Source: CBDCTM01 sp965222005
Lineage (GTDB): Bacteria; Bacteroidota; Bacteroidia; Chitinophagales; Saprospiraceae
Assembly (NCBI GenBank): GCA_965222005.1
Contig: OZ244935.1
Span: forward strand, 1,984,001-2,048,000
DNA length: 64,000 nt
Reading direction: 5' to 3'
The translations under genes were made by a program, and so were the position numbers. The first letter of the stretch is position 1, and each line of letters begins with the position of its first letter. The notes below the pieces were generated by a model. The model had not been told where the DNA came from. It worked only from the letters and a program-made list of their open reading frames with translations, and did no database searches. Below are positions 54,313 through 63,266 of this stretch, piece after piece.

Positions 54313-54330
54313 CCCGAGCTTGTCGAGGGG
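54313..54330. repeat. Palindromic repeat of the CCCGAGCTTGTCGAGGGG type inside hsdR
   Basis: A second palindrome type (CCC...GGGG ends, core AGCTTGTCG), 26 bp from the previous one, encoding PLDKLGT in frame. Resembles the CCCTGAGCTTGTCGAAGGG motif known to be scattered in Bacteroidota genomes. Confidence 0.68.
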
Positions 54331-55732
54331 TTCGTCACCTTTTCCCTTAAAATAATCAATGTGAAAACGCAGCACATTCCTGTCATCAATAGCATGCGTA
54401 ATAGTATATGCATGTAGTTCTTTTTCAAAAATGTATTCGGTTGTCTTATACTGCTCATATTCATCTTCCCTAACCTTATAATTGGCATTTGATTCAAAAA
54501 TGGGGGTACCTGTAAAACCGAATAGTTGAGCGTTTGGAAAAAATTCCTTAATGGCTTTGTGGTTTTCTCCAAATTGAGAGCGGTGGCACTCATCAAAAAT
54601 GAAAACCATTCGTTTACCGCTTAAGGGCTCCAACCGTTCTTTGTAGTTCTTCTTATAGGTGCCATCCAATGCAAGACCTAATTTTTGAATCGTGGTAACG
54701 ATCACCTTATCCGCATAGTCGGTAGAAAGTAAGCGTCTAACCAATGTTTCGGTATTGGTGTTTTCTTCCACACTACCTTCCTGAAACTTATTGAACTCTT
54801 CACGTGTCTGTCGATCCAGATCTTTTCGATCAACCACAAACAAACATTTGTCAATTTCAGGGTTGTCCTTGAGCAATGTAGAGGCTTTGAAAGAAGTCAA
54901 AGTTTTACCGCTTCCTGTAGTGTGCCAGATATAACCGTTTCCACGATTTTGGTGAATACAATCCACAATGGCTTTTACGGCATAAATTTGATACGGACGC
55001 ATCACAAGAATCTTTTGTTCGCTCTGCACCAGCACCATGTACTTGCTTATCATTTCTCCTAAGGTGCACTTAGCTAAGAATTTTTCCGTAAAATCTGATA
55101 AATGAGTTATCGGTTTATTCTCTCTATTGGCCAATTGATAAACAGGCAAGAATTGTTCATCTGCGTTGAATTGAAAATGTTGTTTTTTATTATTGGCAAA
55201 ATAGATTGTTTTGCTTCGATTACTCACAATAAATAATTGCATAAAACACATCAAAGAATTGCCATAGCCATTACCTGGTTCATTCTTGTAATCCACAATT
55301 TGCTGCATCGCTTTTCGTGGTGAAATGTCCAGTCTCTTTAATTCAATTTGTACCACAGGTAAGCCATTAATGAGCAGAATTACATCATAGCGTTGGTTGC
55401 TGTTTTCGGTGTTTATTCTTAGTTGACTGATGACTTCAAAGTCATTCTTACACCAGTCTTTTATGTTGACCAAAGTATAGTGTAGCGGTGTTCCATCTTC
55501 TCGCTGAAAATACTGTTGTTCGCGTAGCATCTTTGAAGCTTCGAAAACATCGGGTTTAATGATCTCTTCTCTCAAACGCAAGAACTCACTCTCTGAAAGT
55601 CGAACCCGGTTTAGCGCTTCGAACTTTGCTTTGAAATTTTGTTCGAGCGATTTCCGATCCGTAATATCCGGACGGATTGTGTATTTCAACTCTTTGAGTT
55701 GTTCGATCAACTGTTTCTCTATTTGAAATTCT

Positions 55733-55930
55733 TTAGTCATTCAGATGTTCTTTCAATAAATCCTTGGGATTGACATCCAAAATCTTTGCTATTCGGTACA
55801 GATCCTCTAAGCTTGGCTGCCTAACATTTCTGGCATACTCATTAACTGTCGTGTAACTTTTCTTCATTTGTTGAGCAAGCCAGGTTTGTGTAATCCCTTT
55901 CTCTTTAAGGATTTCCTTGATTCGGTTCAT
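55733..55930 (-). CDS. XRE-family HTH regulator (C.protein-like)
   Basis: 65 residues, almost only an HTH domain: GITQTWLAQQMKKSYTTVNEYARNVRQPSLEDLYRIAKILDVNPKDLL is the lambda-repressor fold. It overlaps the hsdR start by 8 bp and is first in the operon. By analogy with controller proteins of restriction-modification systems it likely regulates the operon timing (inference). Confidence 0.88.
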   Translation of the reverse strand: MNRIKEILKEKGITQTWLAQQMKKSYTTVNEYARNVRQPSLEDLYRIAKILDVNPKDLLKEHLND

Positions 55931-56142
55931 TTTTAAACCAATTTAATTTGTTGCAAGATATGGATTACTCACTATTAAATAGTGAATATTGTCATTGTAA
56001 TTCTGTGGGTTGGAAGAAAAGCAATGTGTGCGATAGCACTCTTTGCTTTTGCGGGTTGGTTATTCTGCATGAAGCACAACACAGCATAAATGGTAGCAAA
56101 AAGCCTGTTGAATGGCTTGGCGTTTGGGGCACCAGCGCAATA

Positions 56143-58749
56143 TCAGGAATCGCCATTAAAGTTCAAATCAAACTCTAGCGTGTCGCCGGCCTGCAATTTA
56201 TTTTTATCCGAATGCACTTCCACTGCTTTTACGGCCGTCAGTTTTTTGTCGCTGAGTTTGTTGCCAAGGGCCTTCCAGCCCTTCACATCGATGAATTCCT
56301 CGATGTCCAGGATGGCAGGCATGCTCTTGTTTTTCACCCGGATGTTGTATTGAATCTGTGGGTTTGGTGCCATAGTAGCGAAAAACAATTTTGATTGTTT
56401 GTGCTCGGTGATAAAGTTAAACCGCTGGTTGTTGGAGCTCGTTTCAATCATAAATCGCTTGACCATCGACCAGCCTTTTGTACCATCATAATACACGGCA
56501 CTTACAACGCCTTGGGGGTCAAATTTGCCAATATATACCAGCTCCTTGGGATCGAAGCGGCGGGTGAGGTCGTAGTCGAGGACTTCATAAGTGCCGTCAT
56601 TGTAAATGGCAAAGAAGGCATCGCCGGTATCGAAATCGCCGAGAAAAAGGCCTCGCTCGTCGGTGTTGAGGCGCCCGCTGGCCTCATCCACCCATACCTG
56701 GATAGCACCGAGGGTAGATTGGCCAACCTCCTTTTGCGTCACTTTGCGAATCGGATAGCGGGTAACGATATTCCCTTTCGAGCTACGCCCTTTGATCGCC
56801 AATTCTTCAAAATAATAGTCAAAAATCTTTTTTTTGGCTTTACATCCCTGTGACAGCTGCACCGTCACCACTTCCGACTCACCATTCGGATTGGCGGTGA
56901 GGTAATGAACTTTACTGCCTTTGGCTCCTGTGGTGAGATCGTATTCCTTATCGCGGGTGATCGCTTTTACGTTGAATCGTTTGGCCATACTTCGGCCGGT
57001 CTTCCCATCCACATAGATCATATTGTACGTAGTACGTTGGTCTCCTTTTTTCCACACATCTACATGCAGGATGTTTTTGCCCATAAACACCTTATCGGCA
57101 ATCCGGGTGACTACAAATTTGCCATCTTTGCGAAAGGCAATGATATCATCGATATCAGAGCAGTCACGCACAAATTCGTCTTTGCGCAGCCCTGTTCCGA
57201 TAAATCCATCCTTTTTGTTGACATATAGTTTGGCATTGTTGGCCACTACGGCTACGGCCTCGATGGTGTCAAAGGCAGCAATTTGAGTGCGCCGCTCCCG
57301 TCCTGCGCCGTATTTGTGGAGCAGCCGTTGGAAATAGGCGATCGCAAAATCAGTGAGATGTTTGAGGTCGTGTTGTACCTGGGTCAGCTCTTCTTCGAGC
57401 CGTGTGATGAGCTCGTCGGCTTTGAAGGTATTGTATTTGGAGATGCGCTTGATCCGAATCTCGGTAAGGCGTACGATGTCCTCTTCCCTGATATTTCGCT
57501 TCAGCCGCAACCGCTTGTCTGTTTTTTTAGGTTTGTCTATAGGCGTTGCTACGAATTTTTTCAAGCCTTTGCCGATCACTTTGAGCACTTCCTCCCAGCT
57601 TTCACACTCTTCAATATCGCGGTAAATGCGTTTTTCGATAAATATTTTTTCCAGGCTGGCAAAGTGCCATTTTTCTTCCAGTTCTCCTTTTTTGATCTCC
57701 AATTCCTGCCTCAACAAATCTTTGGTGTTTTCCGTGCAGATGCGCAGCACCTCATTCACACTCAAAAAGTGGGGCTTGTCATCAATAATAATGCAGGCAT
57801 TGGGGGAAATGGATACCCCGCAATTGGTAAAGGCATAGAGCGCATCAATGGTGACATCGGGCGATACGCCGGTAGCCAGATCAACGACGACCTCTACATC
57901 TTTGGCAGTGTTGTCAGTAACCTTTTTGATTTTGATCTTCCCCTTTTCATTGGCTTTGACAATACTGTCCATGAGGCTGGCAGTTGTCACACCATAAGGC
58001 AATTCACGGATTACCAGCGATTTTTTGTTTAGCTGCTCAATGCGGGCGCGTACCTTTACTTTGCCACCGCGTTTGCCGGCATTGTACTCATTGACATCAA
58101 TCATACCGCCATGCTCAAAGTCGGGATAAATTTTGAAGGCTTTGCCCTCCAATATTTTGATGGAAGCTTTGATGAGTTCTATAAAATTGTGGGGCAGAAT
58201 GCGTGTGGAGAGCCCAACGGCTATGCCTTCGGCGCCTTGTGCCAGGAGCAGTGGAAACTTCATCGGCAGATTGACCGGCTCCTTTTTGCGGCCATCGTAG
58301 GTGAGCTGCCATTCCGTAGTTTGGGCGTTGAAGGCTACTTCCAATGCAAATTTGGTCAGGCGGGCCTCAATGTATCGAGGAGCGGCTGCACTGTCGCCGG
58401 TACGCGAATCGCCCCAATTACCTTGAGGATCGATGAGCAGGTTTTTTTGCCCCAGATTTACCAGCGCATCGCCAATAGCTGCATCGCCATGCGGGTGGTA
58501 TTGCATTGTTTGACCAATCACATTGGCAACTTTGTGAAAGCGACCATCGTCCATTTCTTTGAGCGCATGCAGGATGCGCCTTTGTACCGGTTTTAGGCCA
58601 TCCTCAATAGAAGGTACGGCCCGCTCGAGGATGACGTAGGAGGCATAGTCGAGGAAGTAATCTTTGTACATGCCTTTGAGAGAAATAATAGCTTCATCAG
58701 TCGTACCATTTTGCGGAACAAAGGCAGCCTGCTTTTTCTTTTTTGCCAT
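56143..58749 (-). CDS. parC: DNA topoisomerase IV subunit A
   Basis: About 868 residues from ATG 58749 (basic start MAKKKKQAAFVPQNG; a longer frame to 58821 crosses a promoter box). Type IIA topoisomerase breakage-reunion domain: YASYVILERAVPSIEDGLKPVQRRILH, YHPHGDAAIGDALV, and the active-site Tyr in SAAAPRYIEARLT. The C-terminal beta-pinwheel carries repeated GxRxI/Fxxx-like strands (RFDPKELVYIGKFD) but no canonical GyrA box, and with the length this favours ParC over GyrA. parE is not adjacent. Confidence 0.9.
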   Translation of the reverse strand: MAKKKKQAAFVPQNGTTDEAIISLKGMYKDYFLDYASYVILERAVPSIEDGLKPVQRRILHALKEMDDGRFHKVANVIGQTMQYHPHGDAAIGDALVNLGQKNLLIDPQGNWGDSRTGDSAAAPRYIEARLTKFALEVAFNAQTTEWQLTYDGRKKEPVNLPMKFPLLLAQGAEGIAVGLSTRILPHNFIELIKASIKILEGKAFKIYPDFEHGGMIDVNEYNAGKRGGKVKVRARIEQLNKKSLVIRELPYGVTTASLMDSIVKANEKGKIKIKKVTDNTAKDVEVVVDLATGVSPDVTIDALYAFTNCGVSISPNACIIIDDKPHFLSVNEVLRICTENTKDLLRQELEIKKGELEEKWHFASLEKIFIEKRIYRDIEECESWEEVLKVIGKGLKKFVATPIDKPKKTDKRLRLKRNIREEDIVRLTEIRIKRISKYNTFKADELITRLEEELTQVQHDLKHLTDFAIAYFQRLLHKYGAGRERRTQIAAFDTIEAVAVVANNAKLYVNKKDGFIGTGLRKDEFVRDCSDIDDIIAFRKDGKFVVTRIADKVFMGKNILHVDVWKKGDQRTTYNMIYVDGKTGRSMAKRFNVKAITRDKEYDLTTGAKGSKVHYLTANPNGESEVVTVQLSQGCKAKKKIFDYYFEELAIKGRSSKGNIVTRYPIRKVTQKEVGQSTLGAIQVWVDEASGRLNTDERGLFLGDFDTGDAFFAIYNDGTYEVLDYDLTRRFDPKELVYIGKFDPQGVVSAVYYDGTKGWSMVKRFMIETSSNNQRFNFITEHKQSKLFFATMAPNPQIQYNIRVKNKSMPAILDIEEFIDVKGWKALGNKLSDKKLTAVKAVEVHSDKNKLQAGDTLEFDLNFNGDS

Positions 58750-59182
58750 AAAAAAACGTACTGATATATGAGATGCTGATTTTATTCGGCATCGGTATAG
58801 AAAAGTGAAATCCGGCTGCAAATATACAATTTGCTCAACTGCCAGAAAAGAGGCTCGCCTTATTCAAGCCCCACACTAGCGCTAATATACAAAAATTGTT
58901 TTTTAAATAAAAAAATACAATTTGTTTATTATTGTTGTTTGGCAAATTTGCCTTCCCACATATCCTTTTGACCACCCGCTGACGTTGTAATACAGGATTT
59001 TTATGTAAGTTGCAGTAGAAAAGCTTGATTTTTTTAACATTTATCTGCCTCGGGCAGCAATCTTACCCAAGCAGGCGTTCCTTAGCTATAAGGAATACCA
59101 TTTGCTGAGTGTGAGCAACTAGCGAGTCTGCCAACTGCTCTGCGGCTTGCCGCAACGGGGCTGTATCATTAAACCGCACATC
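58750..59182. other. 433-bp divergent intergenic region between parC and the sigma factor gene
   Basis: Holds the parC -7 box (58819-58826), an A/T-rich stretch with T- and A-runs (58890-58945), and a T-run at 59029-59035. No further gene, RNA or clear operator seen. Confidence 0.4.
58819..58826 (-). promoter_or_regulatory. -7 promoter box TATATTTG of parC
   Basis: Perfect TAnnTTTG on the minus strand, about 70 bases before ATG 58749, so the alternative start at 58821 is excluded. Confidence 0.45.
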
Positions 59183-59746
59183 ATGGATTTTGCCATGTCC
59201 TTGCAACATCGGGAAAGAGACTTCATCTCCGCCTGCATTCGCAAAGAACGCTGGGCGCAGCAAAAGTTGTATGAAGACAACTACAGCAAGATGATGGGAG
59301 TCTGCCTGCGGTATGCCAACAATCAGGAAGATGCCCTTGATATTCTGCATGAGGGCTTCATCAAGGTGTTTAAGCATATCTCGAAATATCAGCCCGGCAC
59401 TTCCTTGCAGGCATGGATACGGCGCATCATGGTCAACACGGCGATCGACTTTTATCGAAAAGCAATTCGCCGGCGTACAGAGGACATCGACCAGGCTTTT
59501 CAGCTCAGTAGCTCCGACCCCGATGCTATCAGCCAGTGTACTGAGCAAGAGATACTAAAAGCGGTTCAAACTTTATCGCCCGCTTATCGGACCGTTTTCA
59601 ACCTCTACGTAATTGAGGGCTATTCGCATAGAGAAGTAGCAGAGCAATTGGACATCACGGAGAGTACATCGCGCTCAAACCTGGTGAAAGCCAGATCGAA
59701 ATTAAAAGAAATACTTACAGCCAAGTTAATTGGTTATGGATCATAA
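59183..59746 (+). CDS. ECF-type RNA polymerase sigma-70 factor
   Basis: About 187 residues from ATG 59183 (ATG 59195 or TTG 59147 also possible). Region 2: YSKMMGVCLRYANNQEDALDILHEGFIKVFKHISKYQ (residues about 35-70) and the 2.4-like SLQAWIRRIMVNTAIDFYRK. Region 4 with HTH SHREVAEQLDITESTSRSNLVKARSKLK (about 150-178). Likely controls envelope or stress genes. The downstream gene begins 11 bp before this stop, so they are translationally coupled. Confidence 0.93.
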   Translation: MDFAMSLQHRERDFISACIRKERWAQQKLYEDNYSKMMGVCLRYANNQEDALDILHEGFIKVFKHISKYQPGTSLQAWIRRIMVNTAIDFYRKAIRRRTEDIDQAFQLSSSDPDAISQCTEQEILKAVQTLSPAYRTVFNLYVIEGYSHREVAEQLDITESTSRSNLVKARSKLKEILTAKLIGYGS

Positions 59747-61385
59747 GGAATTCGACAACATATTGAGGAACAAGCTCAAGCAGCTGGAAGAGCCACTAGC
59801 TCCGGGGGCCTGGGAGCAGTTTCACCAAAAGCTGGTGCAAGCCGAAGGCTTGAGCGAGGCAGAGGCTGTAGAGCAAGGCTTTGACGATGTGTTGCGTAAG
59901 CGCCTTGAAGCCATAGATCCGGCTTATCAGCCCGCCCACTGGGCGATGATGGCCAATCAGCTCGATCAGACGGCCTCTAAGCCGGAGCTGGAAGATGTTG
60001 AATTTGATGGCCTTGCTTATGAAAACCTGAGTGAACTGCGGCCACCTTACAACTCGGCACACTGGGCTATCATGGCAGACCGGCTGGATACTGAATATGC
60101 CTTGCGGCAGCGGGTAGTGCGCTACAAAGCGGTGGAGCTGGCACTCATGCTGTTGCTTATTTTCACAATAATCCAATACTTCCCGAACAGGCATTCCATC
60201 AAGAAACACCAGGCCGTTCAACAGCACATCGCTTCTGTGCCGGTGCCTGAAATTTCTGATTCCCATGAATTGCTCCAGACGACGGTCGTTTCTGAGCAAG
60301 CTCAGCAGCAGTCAGGCACTATTTCGTCTTCTGTAGCAAGCTTGCCCGTCAGGAATATGAAAGCTCTGGCTGCCAGCGATTTCCAACAAAACAGCCTTCC
60401 GTCGCAGCATACAGATATGCTTTTGACAAACTCCCGGCTTGAGAAAGTTGCGGATGAAATGGCATTGTTGCATCAAGAGACGCCCGTTTTGGCAAACTCG
60501 CTGGCGCGTAGCTGGCGATATTCTGATGTGCCGGGCCTGGAGTCGGTACCCGGCTTGCTGGCCGAGCGGCAGCAAGCCTTGGGGCGGCAGGAACTGGCCA
60601 TGCTCGAACGCATTTCGCAGCGAGCAGAGGGCCCCGAAGCTCAACTGCCAGCATGTGATGGGTGTGATCGTTTCAAAAAGGAGCGACATCTGCGAATTGG
60701 CATGTTTGCATCGGCAGATGCCAATTATGTGATGACGCCCTACAATCCTAAAAAATTTCTGCCTGCCTACGATCAGTTCTTCCCCGGCTATGGTGGCGGT
60801 ATTTCTATTGCCTATTCTATTGGTCGTTGGGCATTTGAAACGGGAGGCATCTATTCGTCCATGTATTATACACCTGACCAATTCCGGATAGATTTGAATA
60901 ATGGTGACTTTGAAGAAGGCTGGTCGGGTATTGGCTTTAAGGATGCACAGCTCGAGATTATCAAAGTGCCACTCAATATTCGCTACGAATATGCCAATAT
61001 TCGCAATTGGCGCTTCTACGCTGCTACGGGTGTGACGGCTCATGTGGCTATGTATCAGCAATACAGCTTCCAAAAGCAGTATAAGGGCGATCCGTCCAAC
61101 AATTTCTTTGGCCCTCCACCCAGCCCGGCACCCGGAGAAGCCTCTCCAGCGGAACAACAAGCGCTTTATCGGGGTTATCTGGAAAATGGGAGCTTGCAGG
61201 AAAATGCCTATCTGTCCGCCAACTTGGGAATTGGGCTGGAGCGCTTCCTTAGCCCTCGCTGGAGTGTTTTCTTTCAGCCCAATTATCAGCATCAGCTCTT
61301 TAGCAGAAGCAAAGGCTTTGGCCCCAACGAAGATCGCTTCAACCACCTGTCCACCTTCCTCGGTTTGCGCGCTACCCTTAAATAG
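59736..61385 (+). CDS. Predicted transmembrane protein with cytoplasmic repeats and a C-terminal outer-membrane barrel-like domain
   Basis: About 549 residues from ATG 59736. Residues 1-125 have three copies of a motif of about 42-44 residues (FDNILRNKL..., FDDVLRKRLEAIDPAYQPAHWAMMANQLD, FDGLAYENLSELRPPYNSAHWAIMADRLD); with the sigma factor gene 11 bp upstream this is the place for an anti-sigma function. One membrane helix (about 133-149), a Ser/Gln-rich linker, then from about residue 325 a domain of alternating strands (HLRIGMFASADANYVMT, IIKVPLNIRYEYANIRNWRFYAATGV, YLSANLGIGLERFLSPRW) resembling outer-membrane beta-barrel families. The topology needs both membranes. Domain labels are by pattern only; no named family is certain. 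Confidence 0.75.
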   Translation: MDHKEFDNILRNKLKQLEEPLAPGAWEQFHQKLVQAEGLSEAEAVEQGFDDVLRKRLEAIDPAYQPAHWAMMANQLDQTASKPELEDVEFDGLAYENLSELRPPYNSAHWAIMADRLDTEYALRQRVVRYKAVELALMLLLIFTIIQYFPNRHSIKKHQAVQQHIASVPVPEISDSHELLQTTVVSEQAQQQSGTISSSVASLPVRNMKALAASDFQQNSLPSQHTDMLLTNSRLEKVADEMALLHQETPVLANSLARSWRYSDVPGLESVPGLLAERQQALGRQELAMLERISQRAEGPEAQLPACDGCDRFKKERHLRIGMFASADANYVMTPYNPKKFLPAYDQFFPGYGGGISIAYSIGRWAFETGGIYSSMYYTPDQFRIDLNNGDFEEGWSGIGFKDAQLEIIKVPLNIRYEYANIRNWRFYAATGVTAHVAMYQQYSFQKQYKGDPSNNFFGPPPSPAPGEASPAEQQALYRGYLENGSLQENAYLSANLGIGLERFLSPRWSVFFQPNYQHQLFSRSKGFGPNEDRFNHLSTFLGLRATLK

Positions 61386-61534
61386 CAGCCTGCCGCACTT
61401 TTCTCCACAATTTTCTCCACAAAAGAGGGGTTCATTCGTCCTTGCTTTGACAAAAAGAGCAACTTTCCATATTTCCCGCAACAATTCCGAAAGGTGGCTG
61501 GTTTGTTTATTATCTGCCGGACAATCAACCGCTT

Positions 61535-62311
61535 ATGAAAATCCAAATTCTAGTTGCCTTGCTTAGCACGGCTGCGCTGCTACTAACCCATTGCGGGGTT
61601 TCTTCTTACCAATCCAACTCACAGCCCATCAGCCATGAAATTTGGGACAGCCTCTTGCATAAGCATGTGAACAATTCGGGAGAGGTAAATTACAAAGGCT
61701 TTGTAGCGGATAGTCTTACGCTAAGAAAGTACCTCCATACACTCAGCAATAATCACCCAAACACCAAAAACTGGTCGGAAGCCGAGCGCCTGGCTTATTG
61801 GATCAATGCCTATAATGCCTTCACCGTAAAGCTGATTCTTGATCATTATCCGGTGGCCAGCATCAAGGATATTAAAAACGGCATCCCCTTTGTCAACACA
61901 GTTTGGGACATCAAGTTTGTCAAAATTGAAGGGGCTACGTATGATCTCAACAATATCGAGCACAGCATATTGCGCAAGCGATTCGACGAGCCGCGCATAC
62001 ACTTTGCCGTCAATTGCGCCTCTATTTCCTGCCCGCGGCTGCGCAACGAAGCTTATCAGCCCGACCGGCTGGAAGCCCAGCTCCTGGATCAGGCAGGCTA
62101 CTTCATCAACCGCTCCGGCAAAAACCACATCAGCGCGGACCAATTGCAGCTCTCAAGGATTTTCAGCTGGTTCAAAAAGGATTTTACTAAAAAAGGAAAC
62201 CTCATCGACTTTCTCAATCAATATACGGAAGTGAAGATCCGCAAAGACGCATCAATCGATCATTTGGGCTATGACTGGAGGTTGAATGAAGAAAAATCGG
62301 GGAAGAATTAG
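61535..62311 (+). CDS. DUF547 lipoprotein
   Basis: 258 residues. Lipoprotein signal ILVALLSTAALLLTHC (lipobox Cys about residue 20). DUF547 pattern: LAYWINAYNAFTVKLILDHYPVASIKDI (YWINxYN core), then FDEPRIHFAVNCASISCPRL with the N-C-x-x-x-x-C-P motif and a C-terminal helix RIFSWFKKDF. Many Bacteroidota and proteobacteria have this family in the periplasm or outer membrane; function unknown. Convergent with smpB, overlapping by 4 bp. Confidence 0.87.
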   Translation: MKIQILVALLSTAALLLTHCGVSSYQSNSQPISHEIWDSLLHKHVNNSGEVNYKGFVADSLTLRKYLHTLSNNHPNTKNWSEAERLAYWINAYNAFTVKLILDHYPVASIKDIKNGIPFVNTVWDIKFVKIEGATYDLNNIEHSILRKRFDEPRIHFAVNCASISCPRLRNEAYQPDRLEAQLLDQAGYFINRSGKNHISADQLQLSRIFSWFKKDFTKKGNLIDFLNQYTEVKIRKDASIDHLGYDWRLNEEKSGKN

Positions 62312-62781
62312 CGGGTCTTGAATTTTTTCATGCGGTCGAGTTCTCGCTTGTTGTCGCGTGCTTTGATACTTTCGCGCTTATCGTATGCCTTCTTGCCCTG
62401 TGCCAGCGCAATTTCAAGTTTGGCAAAACCGCGCTCCGTAACATACAGGCGATAGGGAACGATGGTAAAGCCGCGTTCTTTCACTTTGCGCTCCAATTTG
62501 CGCAGCTCCTGTTTTTTGAGCAAAAGCTTGCGCATGCGCCGGGTTTCGTGATTGAACTGGTTGCCAAATTTGTACTCTCCCACAAACATATTTCGTACAA
62601 AGAGCTCGCCTTTGCGGAACACGCAGTAAGCATCCTTCAGATTGGCATTGCTCCGTCTGATCGACTTGATTTCGGTGCCTGTAAGGCGGATGCCCGCCTC
62701 ATACAGATCAATCAGGCGGTATTCGAAAGCCGCTTTTTTATTGACGATCTCTACTTCGTATTCTTTTTTTGCCTTTGCCAT
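62308..62781 (-). CDS. smpB: SsrA-binding protein SmpB
   Basis: 157 residues. Binds tmRNA and rescues stalled ribosomes. Characteristic N-terminal NKKAAFEYRLIDLYEAGIRLTGTEIKSIRRSNANLKDAYCVF, the RNA-binding GEYKFGNQFNHETRRMRKLLLKKQELRKL, and the basic C-terminal tail KAYDKRESIKARDNKRELDRMKKF that reaches into the decoding centre. tmRNA (ssrA) itself is not found in the window. Confidence 0.97.
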   Translation of the reverse strand: MAKAKKEYEVEIVNKKAAFEYRLIDLYEAGIRLTGTEIKSIRRSNANLKDAYCVFRKGELFVRNMFVGEYKFGNQFNHETRRMRKLLLKKQELRKLERKVKERGFTIVPYRLYVTERGFAKLEIALAQGKKAYDKRESIKARDNKRELDRMKKFKTR

Positions 62782-62798
62782 TTTTTAAGCGGTGTTTA

Positions 62799-63137
62799 TC
62801 ATCTCAATTTCACAGCCGTACCGTAAGCCAGTATCTCTGAGCAGCCCTTCATTACCATCGCTGTGGTAAAGCGGACGTTGATGATGGCATCTGCACCGAT
62901 GGCCTGCCCGTCGGCTACCATCCGGTCGATTGCCTGTTCGCGGGCATCGGCCATCAGGCGGGTGTATTCGTCGATCTCACCGCCCACAATATTCTTGAGG
63001 CCGGCAAAGATGTCGCGCCCGATATTACGGGCCCTTACAGTGCTTCCCCTGGCAATATCAATTACTTCTATGATCTCTCTTCCAGGGATGCGTTCGGTGG
63101 TAGATAACAACATCGGATAATTATTTTTTACAGGCAA
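62799..63137 (-). CDS. YbjQ-family protein (heavy-metal-binding-like, DUF74)
   Basis: 112 residues from 63137; ATG 63113 is an alternative start. Matches the YbjQ/DUF74 family: LSTTERIPGREIIEVIDIARGSTVRARNIGRDIFAGLKNIVGGEIDEYTRLMADAREQA and ADAIINVRFTTAMVM. A pentameric fold is known for family members but the function is unclear. It lies 18 bp upstream of smpB on the same strand. Confidence 0.85.
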   Translation of the reverse strand: MPVKNNYPMLLSTTERIPGREIIEVIDIARGSTVRARNIGRDIFAGLKNIVGGEIDEYTRLMADAREQAIDRMVADGQAIGADAIINVRFTTAMVMKGCSEILAYGTAVKLR

Positions 63138-63266
63138 TCAAATTTCACCAAATAGAGCCGACAATTTGATCTTGACTAAGTTGCGACTAGTTCGCGATTT
63201 GTTTGAACAGTTCAAGTTTCTATAACACAAAAAATTGCCAGGTCGTTCTGCCCTTTCCCAAATTTT

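Larger units (their letters stand above)
52670..55740 (-). pseudogene. hsdR: Type I restriction enzyme endonuclease HsdR with a single-base frameshift
   Basis: N-terminal frame 53713-55740 (675 residues): nuclease domain with RYDVILLINGLPVVQIELKR (D...ExK), helicase Walker A HTTGSGKTLTSF and DECHRSQFGE box. C-terminal frame 52670-53716 (348 residues) starts at TTG and carries on the helicase (HGLIQAFSRTNRVLNDTKPYG) and the C-terminal domain that joins the complex. LLTGFDSKY ends at TGA; one missing T at AAATATTGAATA (53712-53718) would continue as LNTLYVDKNLKYHG. Three palindromic repeats sit in frame at about residues 473, 487 and 549. As read the restriction subunit is split; HsdR frameshifts usually disable restriction but spare modification. 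Confidence 0.82.

Noticed and set aside
55948..56178. 76-residue ORF after the XRE gene
   Set aside because: Overlaps the end of parC on the opposite strand and shows no family pattern.
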